Shown here: positions 24,646 through 35,126 of the stretch, piece by piece
Position numbering within the stretch: position 1 is the first letter of the stretch
How the letters are laid out: every line of letters begins with the position of its first letter
Assembly: GCA_004562395.1 (NCBI GenBank)
Contig: SFQY01000008.1
Span: 23,334 to 87,333 of the forward strand
Length of the DNA: 64,000 bases
Direction: 5' to 3'
From: a bacterium
GTDB taxonomy: Bacteria > Bacillota > Clostridia > Oscillospirales > Oscillospiraceae
Position numbers and translations under genes: made by a program
The notes under the pieces: model-generated
Seen by the model: only the letters and a program-made list of their open reading frames with translations
The model's database searches: none
What the model was told of the DNA's origin: nothing

Positions 24646-25563
24646 ATGACATGGACCGGATATTGTGTGATCGCCCTGACGCTGCTGGCGGCGGCGGGAG
24701 GGATGCTCTGGTACCGCCGCCGCACCCGCCGGACGCTGGAAACCATGAACCGGATGCTGGAAGCCGCCATCCGGGGGGATTTTTCGGAAGAGATGTTTGA
24801 CGAAAGCCTGCTCTCCTCCCTGGAGACCCGGCTGGCCCGGTATCTGAGCGCCTCCGCCATCTCCGCGCGGAATCTGGAAGAGGAAAAAGCCCGGATCCAG
24901 GCTCTGGTTTCGGATATCTCCCACCAGACCAAAACGCCCATCGCCAACATTCTGCTGTACACCCAGCTGCTGGAGGAGCAGGACCTTCCGGAGGAAGGCC
25001 GGGCCTGCGTCCACGCTCTGGACGCCCAGACCCGGAAGCTCCGCTCCCTCCTGGAAGCGCTGGTGAAAACCTCCCGTCTGGAGTCCGGGATCCTCGCTCT
25101 GCATCCGGTCCCCGGGCCCCTGGAGCCTATGCTCCGCAAAGCGGTCTCCCAGCTTCTGCCCGGAGCGGAAGCCAAGGGCCTGACCCTTCAGGCGGAGCCC
25201 ACCCGGGCGGAAGCCCTGTTTGACCCCAAGTGGACGGAGGAAGCGGTCTTCAATCTGCTGGACAACGCCGTCAAGTACACCCCGGAAGGCGGGCAGATCC
25301 GGCTCCGGGTGGTGGAATATCCCATGTTCGCCGCCATCCAGGTCAGCGACACCGGCCCCGGCATCCCGGAACCGGAGCAGGCAAAAATCTTTCAGCGGTT
25401 TTACCGGGGGCAGGCCCAACAGGCTCAGGAAGGCGTCGGCATCGGCCTGTATCTGACCTGCCAGATCGCCCGGAACCAGGGCGGCTATGTCAAGGTGCGC
25501 TCCCGGCCCGGAGAAGGCTCCGTCTTTTCCCTCTATCTGCCCCAAATCTGTCAAAACTGTTAG
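24646..25563 (+). CDS. Sensor histidine kinase, short sensor
   Basis: A 305-aa membrane kinase. One transmembrane segment (residues 3-22) is followed directly by a linker and the HisKA domain, with phospho-acceptor His93 in SDISHQTKTP. The ATPase domain has NLLDNAVKYTPEGG (N box), DTGPGIP (G1) and GVGIGLYL (G2). There is no extracellular sensor domain. Kinases of this kind often get their signal from the partner ABC permease, here encoded two genes downstream. It follows the regulator gene by one base. A 172-base gap separates it from the ABC ATPase gene. Confidence 0.92.
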   Translation: MTWTGYCVIALTLLAAAGGMLWYRRRTRRTLETMNRMLEAAIRGDFSEEMFDESLLSSLETRLARYLSASAISARNLEEEKARIQALVSDISHQTKTPIANILLYTQLLEEQDLPEEGRACVHALDAQTRKLRSLLEALVKTSRLESGILALHPVPGPLEPMLRKAVSQLLPGAEAKGLTLQAEPTRAEALFDPKWTEEAVFNLLDNAVKYTPEGGQIRLRVVEYPMFAAIQVSDTGPGIPEPEQAKIFQRFYRGQAQQAQEGVGIGLYLTCQIARNQGGYVKVRSRPGEGSVFSLYLPQICQNC

Positions 25564-25735
25564 ATTCCGGAAAGAATGTGGAAAGGATCTTCCTGTAACA
25601 TATGCTGTGCGGAGGGGCACCGGACAGCCTCTGACCTTGGAAAACTCCGGTCCGCCAAAGGAGCTTCCCATGGACCGGCGGGCCGGAAGCGGTTCAGAGG
25701 CATCCAATTCTAGCCCCTTCCCTGGAGGCATCAGT

Positions 25736-26407
25736 ATGCATATCTTACAGACAAACGACCTGTGGAAAATCTACGGCACCGGGGACACCCAGGTCCGGGC
25801 CCTGGACGGGGTGGACCTGCAGGTGGACAGCGGAGAATTCGTAGCGGTGGTGGGCACCTCCGGCTCCGGAAAATCCACCCTGCTGCACATGCTGGGCGGC
25901 CTGGACCGGCCCACCGGCGGCACCGTTACAGTGGACGGAACGGACATCTTCTCCCTGAAGGACGAGGCGCTGACCATTTTCCGGCGCCGGAAAATCGGGT
26001 TTGTATTTCAGAATTACAATCTGGTTCCCGTGCTGAACGTCTATGAAAACATCGTCCTGCCCATCCGGCTGGACGGCGGAAAGCCGGACGGCGCCTATGT
26101 GGATCAGATCCTCCGGACCCTGGGCCTGGAAAGCAAGCTGCGCAGTCTTCCCAACAACCTGTCCGGTGGACAGCAGCAGCGGGTGGCCATTGCCCGGGCT
26201 CTGGCGGCAAAGCCTGCCATCATTCTGGCGGACGAGCCTACCGGCAATCTGGACAGCCGCACCAGCCAGGACGTCATGAGTCTGCTGAAGGTCACCAGCC
26301 AGAAGTTCAGCCAGACCATTGTGATGATCACCCACAACGAGGAGATCGCCCAGATGGCGGACCGGATCGTCCGCATTGAGGACGGGCGCATCGTCGGGCG
26401 GAGGTGA
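25736..26407 (+). CDS. ABC transporter ATP-binding protein (MacB/LolD-type)
   Basis: A 223-aa ATPase. Walker [10 protein letters not shown] is at residues 40-48, followed by the Q-loop in [13 protein letters not shown], signature [15 protein letters not shown], Walker [13 protein letters not shown] and the H-loop MITHNEE. It is full length for the type that pairs with FtsX-like permeases. The ATG at 25736 follows GGAGG; the frame runs open back to 25487 but without a start signal. The stop lies 5 bases before the permease start, and the ribosome site of the permease lies inside this gene's last codons. Confidence 0.94.
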   Translation: MHILQTNDLWKIYGTGDTQVRALDGVDLQVDSGEFVAVVGTSGSGKSTLLHMLGGLDRPTGGTVTVDGTDIFSLKDEALTIFRRRKIGFVFQNYNLVPVLNVYENIVLPIRLDGGKPDGAYVDQILRTLGLESKLRSLPNNLSGGQQQRVAIARALAAKPAIILADEPTGNLDSRTSQDVMSLLKVTSQKFSQTIVMITHNEEIAQMADRIVRIEDGRIVGRR

Positions 26408-26412
26408 TGGCC

Positions 26413-29073
26413 ATGATCCGCGTTTCCAACGGCAAGTGCATCCGGGATCTGGGCCGGAAGTCCATGGCAGCCGCGAAAGCCCGGAACATCGTTGCCATCC
26501 TGGCCATTGCCCTGACCACGGTGCTGTTCACCTCCCTCTTTACCATTGCCCTGTCCATCAACGACGGCTTCCAGCAGAACAACTTCCGCCAATGCGGCGG
26601 TTGGTCCCACGGCGGCTTCAAATATCTGACCCAGGCGCAGTTTGAGGAGCTGCGGCAGGACCCGCTGATCAAAGAATGGGGCCTGCGACGGTTCTGCGGT
26701 ATGCCCAGGGAGGCGCCCTTCCAAAAGTCCCATGTGGAAATCGGCTACTCCGACGCCAACCAGGCCCACTGGATGTACTGCGATCCCGTGGAAGGCCGCC
26801 TGCCCGCCGAGGGCACGGAGGAAGCCGCCACAGACCTCCATGTTCTGGAGCTTCTGGGGGTGGAGCCGCGGATCGGGAATCCCTTCACCGTCACGTTTCA
26901 GGTGGACGGCCATGAGACCACCCAGACCTTTACCCTTTGCGGCTGGTGGGAACGTGACCCGGTCATCGTCGCCAGCCACATTCTCATTCCTCAAAGCCGG
27001 GTGGATGCCATCCTGGACGAGGTGGGCACCAACCCGGAGCAAAGCGGTGACGGCATGACCGGAAGCTGGAATCTGGACGTGATGTTCCAGAATTCCCTGC
27101 ACATTGCCCGTGACATGGACCGGGTGCTGGCAAACCACGGCTACCAGTCCGAGAGCCCCTCCGACGGGGACAACTACATTGCCACCGGCGTCAACTGGGG
27201 CTACACCGGCTCCCAGCTGACGGACAGTCTGGATCCCGCCACGGCCCTGGGCATCGCCGCCATTCTGCTGCTCATCGTCTTCACCGGGTATCTCATCATC
27301 TACAACGTGTTCCAGATCTCCGTCACCAACGACATCCGGTTCTATGGTCTTCTCAAAACCATCGGCACCACCGGGCGGCAGCTCCGGCGTATTATCCGCC
27401 AGCAGGCGCTGCTGCTCTCTCTGGCGGGCATTCCCCTGGGACTGCTGGTCGGGTGGTTCATCGGCTCCCGGCTGACGCCGGTCATTATCGCGCAGCTCAA
27501 CGGCATCCACAGCACGGTATCTGTCAGTCCCGTGATCTTTCTGGCCTCCGCGCTGTTTTCCCTGCTGACGGTTCTGCTGTCCTGCGCCCGGCCGGGACGG
27601 CTGGCAGCCAGGGTCAGCCCCATTGAGGCAGTGCGCTACACCGAGGGCGGGACACCAAAGAAGAAGATGAAAAAGTCCGGCGGCGTATCCCTGTTCGCCA
27701 TGGCAAAGGCGAACCTGGGCCGCAGCCGGAGCAAGACGGTGGTGACCGTGCTGTCCCTCTCCCTGGCGGTGGTGCTGCTGAATCTCACGGTCACATTTAC
27801 CAATGGCTTCAGCATGGAGAAGTACCTCTCCAACCAGATGGTGTCGGATTATATCCTGGCGGATGCCGGGTATTTCCGGGTGAGTACCCTCTGGAGCGCG
27901 GATAAGGCCCTGCCGGAGGAGGTCATAGATGCTGTGACGGCCCGGGGCGGCCTGGCGGCAGGCGGACGGATCTACGGCCTCACCATCCCCGTCCAGGAGT
28001 TTGTCACAGAAGACCGGTACCGGGCCCACTACGGCCGGTGGAACAGCCAGGAGGATCTGGACCAGCTGGTGCAGTGGGCGGAAAAACACGAAGGGGGTCT
28101 TTTGGCGGACAACGCCCAGCTCTACGGCATGGACCCCTTTGTTCTGGACAAGCTGACGGTGCTGCAGGGCGATCTGTCCAGGCTCCGGGAGCCGGAGGGG
28201 AATTACATCGCCGCCGTGTACCACGAAGACGACTACGGCAATCCCGAAATGGACTCCCACTGGGCAGGGCTTGGCGATACCGTGACGCTGCGCTACGTGG
28301 AGCGGTTCGAATATTACAACCCGGATACCGGGGAAGTCTACAGCGACGGCATTCCCGAAGGCCAGCCCTGGCGTTTCCGGGCGGCAAGCTACCGGGACGT
28401 AACGTATGAGGTGGCGGCCCTGGTGAGTATCCCCCTCTCCCTGAGCTACCGCCATTTCGGCAACGACCAATTCGTTCTGGGCAGCGGGACCTTCCTCCGG
28501 GACACCGGCACCAATTCCGTCATGCTCTATACCTTTGACATGGAGGACGAGGCCGGAAACCAGGCTATGGAGTCGTTTCTGGCGGACTACACGGAAAATC
28601 AGAATTCCCAGTACGACTACGAAAGCCGCGCCACCTACGCGGCGGAATTTGAGAGCTTCCGTACCATGTTTCTGCTCCTGGGCGGGGTGCTGAGCTTCAT
28701 CGTGGGACTTGTGGGGATTTTGAACTTCTTCAACGCCATTCTGACGGGTATTCTGACCCGCCGCCGGGAGTTTGCGGTGCTTCAGTCCATCGGCATGACC
28801 GGCAGCCAATTGAAAAGGATGCTGATAAGCGAGGGCCTGCTGTACACCCTGGGCGCCGTGGCCCTGTCCCTGGGACTGACGGCGGCTCTGGGGCCGCTGA
28901 CCGGCTCGGTGCTTGAGAATCTGTTCTGGTTCTTCGACTACCGCTTCACGGTGACGCCCATTGCGCTGTTGGCACCGGTTTTTGCCCTGCTGGGCTGTCT
29001 GACCCCCTGGGCTGTCTACCGCTTCACCCGGAAATCCACCATCGTGGAGCGCCTGCGGGAGGCGGAAAGCTGA
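26413..29073 (+). CDS. FtsX-like ABC transporter permease
   Basis: An 886-aa inner-membrane permease with two FtsX-type units. About eight transmembrane helices: one near residue 30, three at about 275-400 ([19 protein letters not shown] and following), one at about 440, and three at about 755-880. Two large outside domains lie between. This architecture is used for export of, or resistance to, antimicrobial peptides and for signalling to a partner kinase. The ATG at 26413 lies 8 bases after GGAGG; the earlier ATG at 26407 would overlap the ATPase stop and is too close to that site. It is the last gene of the operon. Confidence 0.92.
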   Translation: MIRVSNGKCIRDLGRKSMAAAKARNIVAILAIALTTVLFTSLFTIALSINDGFQQNNFRQCGGWSHGGFKYLTQAQFEELRQDPLIKEWGLRRFCGMPREAPFQKSHVEIGYSDANQAHWMYCDPVEGRLPAEGTEEAATDLHVLELLGVEPRIGNPFTVTFQVDGHETTQTFTLCGWWERDPVIVASHILIPQSRVDAILDEVGTNPEQSGDGMTGSWNLDVMFQNSLHIARDMDRVLANHGYQSESPSDGDNYIATGVNWGYTGSQLTDSLDPATALGIAAILLLIVFTGYLIIYNVFQISVTNDIRFYGLLKTIGTTGRQLRRIIRQQALLLSLAGIPLGLLVGWFIGSRLTPVIIAQLNGIHSTVSVSPVIFLASALFSLLTVLLSCARPGRLAARVSPIEAVRYTEGGTPKKKMKKSGGVSLFAMAKANLGRSRSKTVVTVLSLSLAVVLLNLTVTFTNGFSMEKYLSNQMVSDYILADAGYFRVSTLWSADKALPEEVIDAVTARGGLAAGGRIYGLTIPVQEFVTEDRYRAHYGRWNSQEDLDQLVQWAEKHEGGLLADNAQLYGMDPFVLDKLTVLQGDLSRLREPEGNYIAAVYHEDDYGNPEMDSHWAGLGDTVTLRYVERFEYYNPDTGEVYSDGIPEGQPWRFRAASYRDVTYEVAALVSIPLSLSYRHFGNDQFVLGSGTFLRDTGTNSVMLYTFDMEDEAGNQAMESFLADYTENQNSQYDYESRATYAAEFESFRTMFLLLGGVLSFIVGLVGILNFFNAILTGILTRRREFAVLQSIGMTGSQLKRMLISEGLLYTLGAVALSLGLTAALGPLTGSVLENLFWFFDYRFTVTPIALLAPVFALLGCLTPWAVYRFTRKSTIVERLREAES

Positions 29074-29092
29074 CAGTCTTCATCCCTCATAA

Positions 29093-29120
29093 AAAGTCCC
29101 CGGCCCAGGCCGGGGACTTT
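29093..29120. terminator. Bidirectional terminator between convergent genes
   Basis: A perfect 13-bp stem AAAGTCCCCGGCC / GGCCGGGGACTTT with a 2-base loop. T-rich on both sides (TTTTTATG on minus). It ends the permease operon and also the acyltransferase gene. Confidence 0.9.
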
Positions 29121-29182
29121 CGATTTTCGAAGGCTCTCACACAAGAAACGGAGGGTCCATTCCGGAACCGATATGCTGCCGT

Positions 29183-30232
29183 TTACAGAAGCTTACCCAG
29201 CAGCGGAATTTTTTTCAGGACGAAGGTTATGCCGCCGCAGACCGCCATGGCGAAAAAGCACCAGAGGAAGGAATAGAGCATTCTGTTCAGCCCGCCTCCC
29301 ACCGCATAGTACAGGTGGGTATTCAGCAGCGGCTCCAGCAGATACACACCGAAGGTCAGCTCTCCCAGCTTTGCCAGCAGGATGCCGGTTTTCCGGCCTC
29401 CCGGGAACCGCTCCGAAAGGATCCTTGCCAGCAGAAATACCGCCGCCGCGGAGCTGTAGGTAAACAGCCCCAGATAATCCTGGGTAAAGCCACCGTTTGC
29501 CCCCTCATGGCAGGTCACCGCGGCAGAGGCCAGGATCCCGCCCAGCAGCACCGCCAGACAGCCCGCCGCCTCCCTGCGCCCAAGCTTTCCCCCAGGCAGC
29601 CCATTTGCCAGGTAATACCCCACAAGCGGATAAAACAGGAAATCACAGGTTCCGAAGGGGGCGCTGAGGTCATTGCGCAGCGTCAGCGGTGCGATCCCAC
29701 AGGTCTTCGCCCAGTAGCCGTACAGTGGGATCAGGGAGCAGAAAACAGCCCGCAGGACAAACAGGAAGACCACATCGGAAAGGGCAAGCTTCCCGGCGAT
29801 CTTTCTCAGGAACGGAAGGGCCAGCAGCATACCCAGATAGGCGTACAGGAACCAGTAGGACAGGTTGATCTCCCCGCTGAACAGGCCGTACACAAGATCA
29901 GACATATCGCGGCTTTCCGGGTTTCTGTCCAGATAAATCACCAGCGAAAACAGCACCAGCACGGACAGAAACCGGGCAACGCGTTTTCGCAGCAGCACAC
30001 CGTAGGACTCCTCCCGTCCCAGCAGAAGCGCGCCGGAGATCATGAAGAAAACCGGAACGTTGATTTTGGTAAAGACGCTGAGCATCACCCGCAGCCAGGA
30101 GGCAGCGCTTCCGTCCGCCGCCTGCTCCAAAAACAGGTGAAACCCCTCCGTGTGGTTGAATATCACCAGAAAAGCCGCCAGAACCCGCAGGGCATCCAGG
30201 TAGGTTTTTCGGTTCACAGTCTCGGATACCAT
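29183..30232 (-). CDS. Membrane acyltransferase, acyltransferase-3 family
   Basis: A 349-aa multispanning membrane protein of the acyltransferase-3 family (OafA/WecH-like), which move acetyl or other acyl groups onto surface glycans or lipids. The N-terminus YLDALRVLAAFLVIFNHT carries the conserved Arg and His. About ten membrane helices follow (VPVFFMISGALLL, YWFLYAYLGMLLALPFL and others). The ATG at 30232 has AAGGGAGAG before it; the longer open frame upstream overlaps the TraX-like gene and is rejected. It lies 41 bases behind that gene, probably in one operon. The acceptor is unknown. Confidence 0.88.
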   Translation of the reverse strand: MVSETVNRKTYLDALRVLAAFLVIFNHTEGFHLFLEQAADGSAASWLRVMLSVFTKINVPVFFMISGALLLGREESYGVLLRKRVARFLSVLVLFSLVIYLDRNPESRDMSDLVYGLFSGEINLSYWFLYAYLGMLLALPFLRKIAGKLALSDVVFLFVLRAVFCSLIPLYGYWAKTCGIAPLTLRNDLSAPFGTCDFLFYPLVGYYLANGLPGGKLGRREAAGCLAVLLGGILASAAVTCHEGANGGFTQDYLGLFTYSSAAAVFLLARILSERFPGGRKTGILLAKLGELTFGVYLLEPLLNTHLYYAVGGGLNRMLYSFLWCFFAMAVCGGITFVLKKIPLLGKLL

Positions 30233-30273
30233 CCTATTCTCTCCCTTCGTGGACAATCTCAAAAGGCACCTTA

Positions 30274-31005
30274 TTAGAAGCGCCCCGGCAGAACCGCCTC
30301 CAACAGGAGGCTCAGTCCGTAGATCACCGCCAGATGCAGCGGGTAATACAGGTAGAACAGCATTCCCATCCGGTGCTTTCCCCGGGCCCCGCTGTAGCAC
30401 ATCAGCAGAGGAACCGCGGCCATGCCCCACCATTGGATGCCGCCGAAGGCCAGGCCCAGCATCGCCGTTCCCAGGGCCAGCAGCGCCAGCTTCTGCCTCC
30501 GGTCCCGGCCGAAGTAGACCAGCACCGGAAGCAGCACGCCCCAGATACCGTAGTCCACCGCGTAATCCGTACCCGCCAGCAGCAGCGGAAGTCCCAGACA
30601 CAGGACCCCCACCCCCAGCACCGCTCCCAGGGCCAGCAGCCCGGCAGGAAGGCTTCGCTCCTTCCTCCAATTGTCCAGAGCGCAGATCAGGCACACCGAC
30701 AGGGAGAAGGTCACCAGCACGCACTGGTACAGCGACCTCATGGCCCCGTAGTACACCCCCTGGCACACCAGCGCCAGGGAGGCCAGCCGGAGGAAATAGC
30801 GCCCCCTGTCATGGGTGTAGCGGCAGCCCTCGGCAATCATGTAGGCATAGATGGGGAAGGCCAGCCGTCCGATGATCCGCAGAAACCCCAGCTGCGGCAG
30901 AAGCTGAAGCCCCACATGGTCGCAGGTCATGGCGATCATGGCAATGACCTTCAGTTGATTGCCCGAAAGACCGGTTCTGCTTTCCACAGCCGTCGGCACG
31001 TTCAT
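30274..31005 (-). CDS. TraX-family membrane protein
   Basis: A 243-aa membrane protein with about seven to eight helices, of the TraX family. The opening SGNQLKVIAMIAMTCDHVG, then GRLAFPIYAYMIAEGCRYT, are the hallmarks. TraX was named for N-acetylation of F-pilin, but chromosomal copies in Firmicutes are widespread and their substrate is unknown. Here the partner is an acyltransferase-3 gene, which supports a joint role in modifying a surface molecule. AAGGGGGG precedes the ATG. No conjugation genes are near. Confidence 0.88.
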   Translation of the reverse strand: MNVPTAVESRTGLSGNQLKVIAMIAMTCDHVGLQLLPQLGFLRIIGRLAFPIYAYMIAEGCRYTHDRGRYFLRLASLALVCQGVYYGAMRSLYQCVLVTFSLSVCLICALDNWRKERSLPAGLLALGAVLGVGVLCLGLPLLLAGTDYAVDYGIWGVLLPVLVYFGRDRRQKLALLALGTAMLGLAFGGIQWWGMAAVPLLMCYSGARGKHRMGMLFYLYYPLHLAVIYGLSLLLEAVLPGRF

Positions 31006-31229
31006 TCCCCCCTTTGTTTCTTCTGTGGGAATTTTACCATTCCGGGCAAGGCGTTGTCAACCGGCAGCAGCCCGGGAAGCCCTCTTTTTCGACACCCGGG
31101 GCGGAAAACACACCTGGCAGTTTCTCCGGAATTTCCCTTTTTTCCACAAAAAGCGAGGTATTTCTTCACTGTTTGGCAAGGTACACATGCAAACGCGGCA
31201 AAAGCGTAAAGAAATTGGCTTTCTGCGAA

Positions 31230-31258
31230 TTGACGATTTTCCCCTTGGATGGTATAAT
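31230..31258 (+). promoter_or_regulatory. Promoter of the purine cluster
   Basis: TTGACG (31230-31235), 17-bp spacer, TATAAT (31253-31258). Transcription would start about 9 bases before the riboswitch. Confidence 0.88.
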
Positions 31259-31267
31259 ACGCCTGTC

Positions 31268-31346
31268 GAACCCTTATGACTGACGGATTAGTGGAGCACC
31301 ACGTGGAGTAAGGGCATATGCATTCGATTGCCGACCGTCTGGGCAC
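31268..31346 (+). ncRNA. ZTP riboswitch (pfl motif) aptamer
   Basis: Matches the pfl motif by eye: an outer stem CCCTTA / TAAGGG, the conserved ACTGACGGA, a small hairpin GTGGAGCACCAC followed by GTGGAG, then GCCGACCGTCTGGGCA, whose CCGTC can pair with GACGG as the pseudoknot. ZTP riboswitches sense ZTP/AICAR phosphates that build up when 10-formyl-THF is short, and turn on purine and folate genes. It stands before purE. The ligand call rests on known motif behaviour. Confidence 0.85.
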
Positions 31347-31384
31347 ACTTTCCCGAAGAAGGGGTAAGTGCGCCCTTTTTTATT
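31341..31384 (+). terminator. Riboswitch expression-platform terminator
   Basis: GGGCACACTT and AAGTGCGCCC form the stem, closed around TCCC GAAGAA GGGG, and end in TTTTTTATTTT. The 5' strand overlaps the aptamer's conserved GGGCA, so ligand-bound aptamer and terminator exclude each other, as in known ZTP switches. Confidence 0.85.
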
Positions 31385-31412
31385 TTGGCCTTTGCCATAA
31401 GGAGGTAACACA

Positions 31413-31913
31413 TTGAAAAAAGTAGGTATCGTCATGGGCAGCGACAGCGATCTGCCGATCCTTCGCAAAACAATGGACACCCTGGCCTCTCTGGGCATTC
31501 CCTATGAGTGCCACGTCTATTCCGCCCACCGCACCCCTGAGGAAGCCCGTACCTTTGCCCTGTCCGCCCGGAGCAACGGCTTCGGCGTGATCATCGCCGC
31601 TGCCGGCATGGCGGCGCATTTGGCCGGCGCCATCGCCGCCAACACCACCCTGCCTGTCATCGGCATCCCCTGCAAATCCACTTGTCTCGACGGCATTGAC
31701 GCCCTGCTGTCAACGGTCATGATGCCCTCCGGTATTCCCGTGGCTACCGTTGCCATCAACGCAGGCGTGAATGCCGCTTTGCTGTCTGCCCAGATTCTGG
31801 CCGTGGAGGATCCGGAGCTGGCCGCGAAGCTGGATGCCAAACGCGCCGCCGACGCCCGGAAGGTCCTGGAAAAGGACGCCGCGCTGCAGGCGGAACTGAA
31901 CACAAATCCGTAA
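31413..31913 (+). CDS. purE: N5-carboxyaminoimidazole ribonucleotide mutase
   Basis: A 166-aa class I PurE, which shifts the carboxyl group of N5-CAIR to give CAIR in purine synthesis. GSDSDLP and YSAHRTPE near the N-terminus, and the [11 protein letters not shown] loop, are the active-site motifs. It starts at TTG (31413) with AGGAGGT 6 bases before; no ATG or GTG fits the family N-terminus [10 protein letters not shown]. It is the first gene behind the ZTP riboswitch. No purK is present in the window, so the N5-CAIR source is elsewhere or the enzyme acts with high CO2. Confidence 0.95.
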   Translation: MKKVGIVMGSDSDLPILRKTMDTLASLGIPYECHVYSAHRTPEEARTFALSARSNGFGVIIAAAGMAAHLAGAIAANTTLPVIGIPCKSTCLDGIDALLSTVMMPSGIPVATVAINAGVNAALLSAQILAVEDPELAAKLDAKRAADARKVLEKDAALQAELNTNP

Positions 31914-31955
31914 TTTCCCCGTCCGCCGGGATTATTTTCAAGGAGGATACCTGAT

Positions 31956-33377
31956 ATGGGTGGTTTCTTCGGAGCAATCTCCTGCAAGAACTGCATTTAT
32001 GACGTCTTTTTCGGTACCGACTACCATTCCCACCTGGGCACCCGCCGGGCGGGAATGGCCTTTTACGACCGGGATCGGGGCTTTCAGCGCCAGATCCACA
32101 ACATCGAAAACACCCCCTTCCGCACCAAATTCGACTCGGATCTGACCAAGTTCTCCGGAAACGCCGGCATCGGCTGCATTTCCGACACCGATCCCCAGCC
32201 CCTGCTGGTGCGCTCCCACTTGGGCATGTTCGCCATCTCCACCGTGGGCATCATCAACAACGCCGAGGAGCTGGTCTCTTCCGCCTTCTCCGGTCCCGGC
32301 CATCAGTTCATGGCCATGTCCTCCGGGGATGTCAACACCACGGAGCTGACCGCCGCCCTTATCAACCAGCGGGAAGACCTTGTTGAGGGCATCCGCTACG
32401 CCCAGGACACCATCGACGGCTCCTGCACCATTCTGCTGCTGCTGAAAGACTGCATCATCGCCGCCCGGGACAAGCTGGGCCGCCTGCCGGTGCTGGTGGG
32501 AAAAAGCGACAGCGGCCTGTGCGTCTCCTTTGAGTCCTTCGCCTACCACAAGCTGGGCTACCAGGATCACTACGAGCTGGGCCCCGGCGAAATCGTCCGC
32601 ATCACCGAAACCGGCGTGGAGCAGCTGGCTGCCCCCGGCAAGAAAATGAAGATCTGCGCCTTCCTGTGGACCTATTACGGCTATCCCAACTCCAACTACG
32701 AGGGCAAAAACGTGGAGGTCATGCGCTACCGCAACGGCGAGATCATGGCCCGGGACGAGGAGGCCAACGGCACCATGCCCGAGGTGGACTTCGTGGCAGG
32801 TGTCCCGGATTCCGGCCTGCCCCATGCCATCGGCTATGCCAACCATTCCCACAAGCCCTTCGCCCGGCCCTTCGTCAAGTACACCCCCACCTGGCCCCGG
32901 TCCTTCACCCCCTCCGATCAGGAAATGCGCAATCTGGTGGCCAAGATGAAGCAGATCCCCGTTCCGGAGCTGATCCAGGGCAAGAAGCTGCTGTTCGTGG
33001 ACGACTCCATCGTCCGGGGCACCCAGCTTCGGGAGACGGTGGATTTCCTCTACAGCAGCGGCGCCAAGGAAGTGCATATGCGCTCTGCCTGTCCGCCCAT
33101 TATGTACGGCTGCAAATACCTGAACTTCTCCCGGAGCAACTCCGAGATGGAGCTGCTGGCCCGGAAAACCATCCAGAACCTGGAGGGCCTGGAGGGTCAG
33201 AAGCACGTGGACGAATACGCCGACAGCTCCACCCACCGGGGCAAATGTATGCTGAAGGCCATCTGTGAAGAGATGGGCTTCGACTCCCTGGGCTACCAGT
33301 CCCTGGACGGCCTGCTGGAGGCCATCGGCCTGGACCGGGACAAGGTCTGCACCTACTGCTGGACCGGAGAAGAATAA
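31956..33377 (+). CDS. purF: PurF-like amidophosphoribosyltransferase without the N-terminal Cys nucleophile
   Basis: A 473-aa protein with an Ntn glutaminase-like half and a PRPP-binding half. The PRPP loop [13 protein letters not shown] (near residue 350) is intact. The start is [13 protein letters not shown], so Cys at position 1 or 2, the nucleophile of glutaminases in this family, is replaced by Gly. The usual GHxRYST and HNG motifs are also missing ([17 protein letters not shown] instead). I recall a PurF-like lineage in Clostridia and Bacteroidetes with this MGGFFG start. It may use free ammonia or another ammonia source. AAGGAGG precedes the ATG. It stands between purE and purM, as the cluster's only PurF candidate. 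Confidence 0.82.
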   Translation: MGGFFGAISCKNCIYDVFFGTDYHSHLGTRRAGMAFYDRDRGFQRQIHNIENTPFRTKFDSDLTKFSGNAGIGCISDTDPQPLLVRSHLGMFAISTVGIINNAEELVSSAFSGPGHQFMAMSSGDVNTTELTAALINQREDLVEGIRYAQDTIDGSCTILLLLKDCIIAARDKLGRLPVLVGKSDSGLCVSFESFAYHKLGYQDHYELGPGEIVRITETGVEQLAAPGKKMKICAFLWTYYGYPNSNYEGKNVEVMRYRNGEIMARDEEANGTMPEVDFVAGVPDSGLPHAIGYANHSHKPFARPFVKYTPTWPRSFTPSDQEMRNLVAKMKQIPVPELIQGKKLLFVDDSIVRGTQLRETVDFLYSSGAKEVHMRSACPPIMYGCKYLNFSRSNSEMELLARKTIQNLEGLEGQKHVDEYADSSTHRGKCMLKAICEEMGFDSLGYQSLDGLLEAIGLDRDKVCTYCWTGEE

Positions 33378-33470
33378 TGTAAAGAACCCTCCGTATAGGC
33401 CGATGCCCCCATGGGTCCATACGGTATCCGCTGCAAAATAGATCACTTCCGAAAAAGGAGCTGTATTCTT

Positions 33471-34523
33471 ATGGATCATCAAAATTCCTATTCCGCCAGC
33501 TATGCCGCGGCGGGCGTTGACATCACCGCCGGTTATAAGGCTGTGGAGCTGATGAAAAAGCACGTTGCCCGGACCCGGAACGAGGGCTGTCTGGACGACG
33601 TGGGCGGCTTCGGCGGCTGCTTCGGGCTGCCCATCGCCGGAATGGAGGAGCCGGTTCTGGTTTCCGGCACCGACGGCGTCGGCACCAAGCTGAAGCTGGC
33701 CATCCTCATGGACAAGCATGACACCATCGGCATCGACTGCGTGGCCATGTGCGTCAACGACATCATCTGCGTGGGCGCGAAGCCCCTGTTCTTCCTGGAC
33801 TACATCGCCTGCGGCAAGAATGTCCCGGAGAAGATCGCCGAGATCGTAAGCGGCGTGGCCGAGGGCTGCGTCCAGGCCGGCTCCGCCCTCATCGGCGGCG
33901 AGACCGCCGAGCATCCCGGCATGATGCCGGAGAACGAATACGACCTGGCCGGTTTCTCCGTGGGCATCGTGGACAAGAAGAAGATCATCGACAAGACCAC
34001 CATGCGTCCGGGTGACGTGGTCATCGCTCTGCCCTCCACCGGCATCCACTCCAACGGCTTCTCATTGTGCCGGAAGGTCTTTGACATCGACAACAACAAC
34101 CCCGAGCTGTACGTTCCCCGGGAGGAACTGAAGGGCCAGACCATTGCCGAGGCCCTGCTGACCCCCACCCGTATCTACGTCAAGCCCGTGCTGGCGCTGC
34201 TGGAAAAGGTCCAGGTCAAGGGCATCTCCCACATCACCGGCGGCGGCTTCTACGAGAACATTCCCCGTTCCATCCCCGACGGCCTGGGTGCCAAAATTGA
34301 CAAGTCCGCCGTGAAGGTTCTGCCCATCTTCGACCTCATCGCCAAGTGGGGCAATATCCCTGAGCGGGACATGTTCAACACCTACAACATGGGCGTGGGC
34401 ATGAGCATCGTGGTCCCCCCGGAGGAAGCGCAGACCGCTCTGGAGATCTTGAAGGCCAACGGCGAAGACGCCTACGTCATCGGCTCCATCGTAGAAAGTG
34501 AAGAAAAGGTGATCCTGGAGTGA
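33471..34523 (+). CDS. purM: Phosphoribosylformylglycinamidine cyclo-ligase (AIR synthetase)
   Basis: A 350-aa PurM, closing FGAM to AIR with ATP. Motifs: [44 protein letters not shown] and [15 protein letters not shown], all typical. The ATG at 33471 has AAGGAG 10 bases before; the open frame from 33411 has no signal. The 93-base gap after purF contains CCGTAT / ATACGG as a weak hairpin of no clear role. The stop overlaps the start of purN by 4 bases. Confidence 0.96.
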   Translation: MDHQNSYSASYAAAGVDITAGYKAVELMKKHVARTRNEGCLDDVGGFGGCFGLPIAGMEEPVLVSGTDGVGTKLKLAILMDKHDTIGIDCVAMCVNDIICVGAKPLFFLDYIACGKNVPEKIAEIVSGVAEGCVQAGSALIGGETAEHPGMMPENEYDLAGFSVGIVDKKKIIDKTTMRPGDVVIALPSTGIHSNGFSLCRKVFDIDNNNPELYVPREELKGQTIAEALLTPTRIYVKPVLALLEKVQVKGISHITGGGFYENIPRSIPDGLGAKIDKSAVKVLPIFDLIAKWGNIPERDMFNTYNMGVGMSIVVPPEEAQTALEILKANGEDAYVIGSIVESEEKVILE

Positions 34524-35122
34524 AAACCAAAATCGCGGTGCTGGTCTCCGGCGGCGGAACCAATCTCCAGGCGCTGATCGACGCCCAGGGCAAGGTCCTG
34601 AACAGCGGCCAGATCGTGCTGGTGGTCTCCAACAACCGGGAGGCCTACGCCCTGGAACGGGCGAAAAAGGCGGGCATCGACACCGCCGTGGTGCTGAAAA
34701 AGGAATGCGGCTCCCAGGCGGCCTTTGAGGAAAGGCTGAAGGAGGTCCTCACCTCCCATGGGATCGAGGTCATCATTCTGGCGGGCTTCATGACCATCCT
34801 GACGAAAACCTTCACCTCCTGCTACCCCAGGCGCATTCTGAACGTCCACCCCTCCCTGATCCCCAGCTTCTGCGGCGAGGGCTTCTACGGCCTGCGGGTC
34901 CATCAGGCGGCCCTGGACTACGGCGTGAAGGTCACCGGCGCCACCGTACATTTCGTCAACGAGATCCCCGACGGCGGCGAGATCATCGCACAGAAAGCCG
35001 TCTGTATCGAGCCCGGCGACACCCCGGAGATTCTGCAGCGCCGGGTCATGGAGCAGGCGGAATGGGTGCTCCTGCCTCAGGCAGCGGAAACCGTCTGCGC
35101 AGGATTGCAAAAGAAGGATTGA
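34520..35122 (+). CDS. purN: Phosphoribosylglycinamide formyltransferase
   Basis: A 200-aa PurN, which formylates GAR with 10-formyl-THF. Motifs: [15 protein letters not shown], the catalytic [12 protein letters not shown] with Asn and His, and [16 protein letters not shown] with the Asp. The GTG start (34520) overlaps the purM stop (GTGA), so translation is coupled. It depends on the same formyl donor that the ZTP riboswitch monitors indirectly. Confidence 0.95.
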   Translation: MKTKIAVLVSGGGTNLQALIDAQGKVLNSGQIVLVVSNNREAYALERAKKAGIDTAVVLKKECGSQAAFEERLKEVLTSHGIEVIILAGFMTILTKTFTSCYPRRILNVHPSLIPSFCGEGFYGLRVHQAALDYGVKVTGATVHFVNEIPDGGEIIAQKAVCIEPGDTPEILQRRVMEQAEWVLLPQAAETVCAGLQKKD

Positions 35123-35126
35123 CCCG

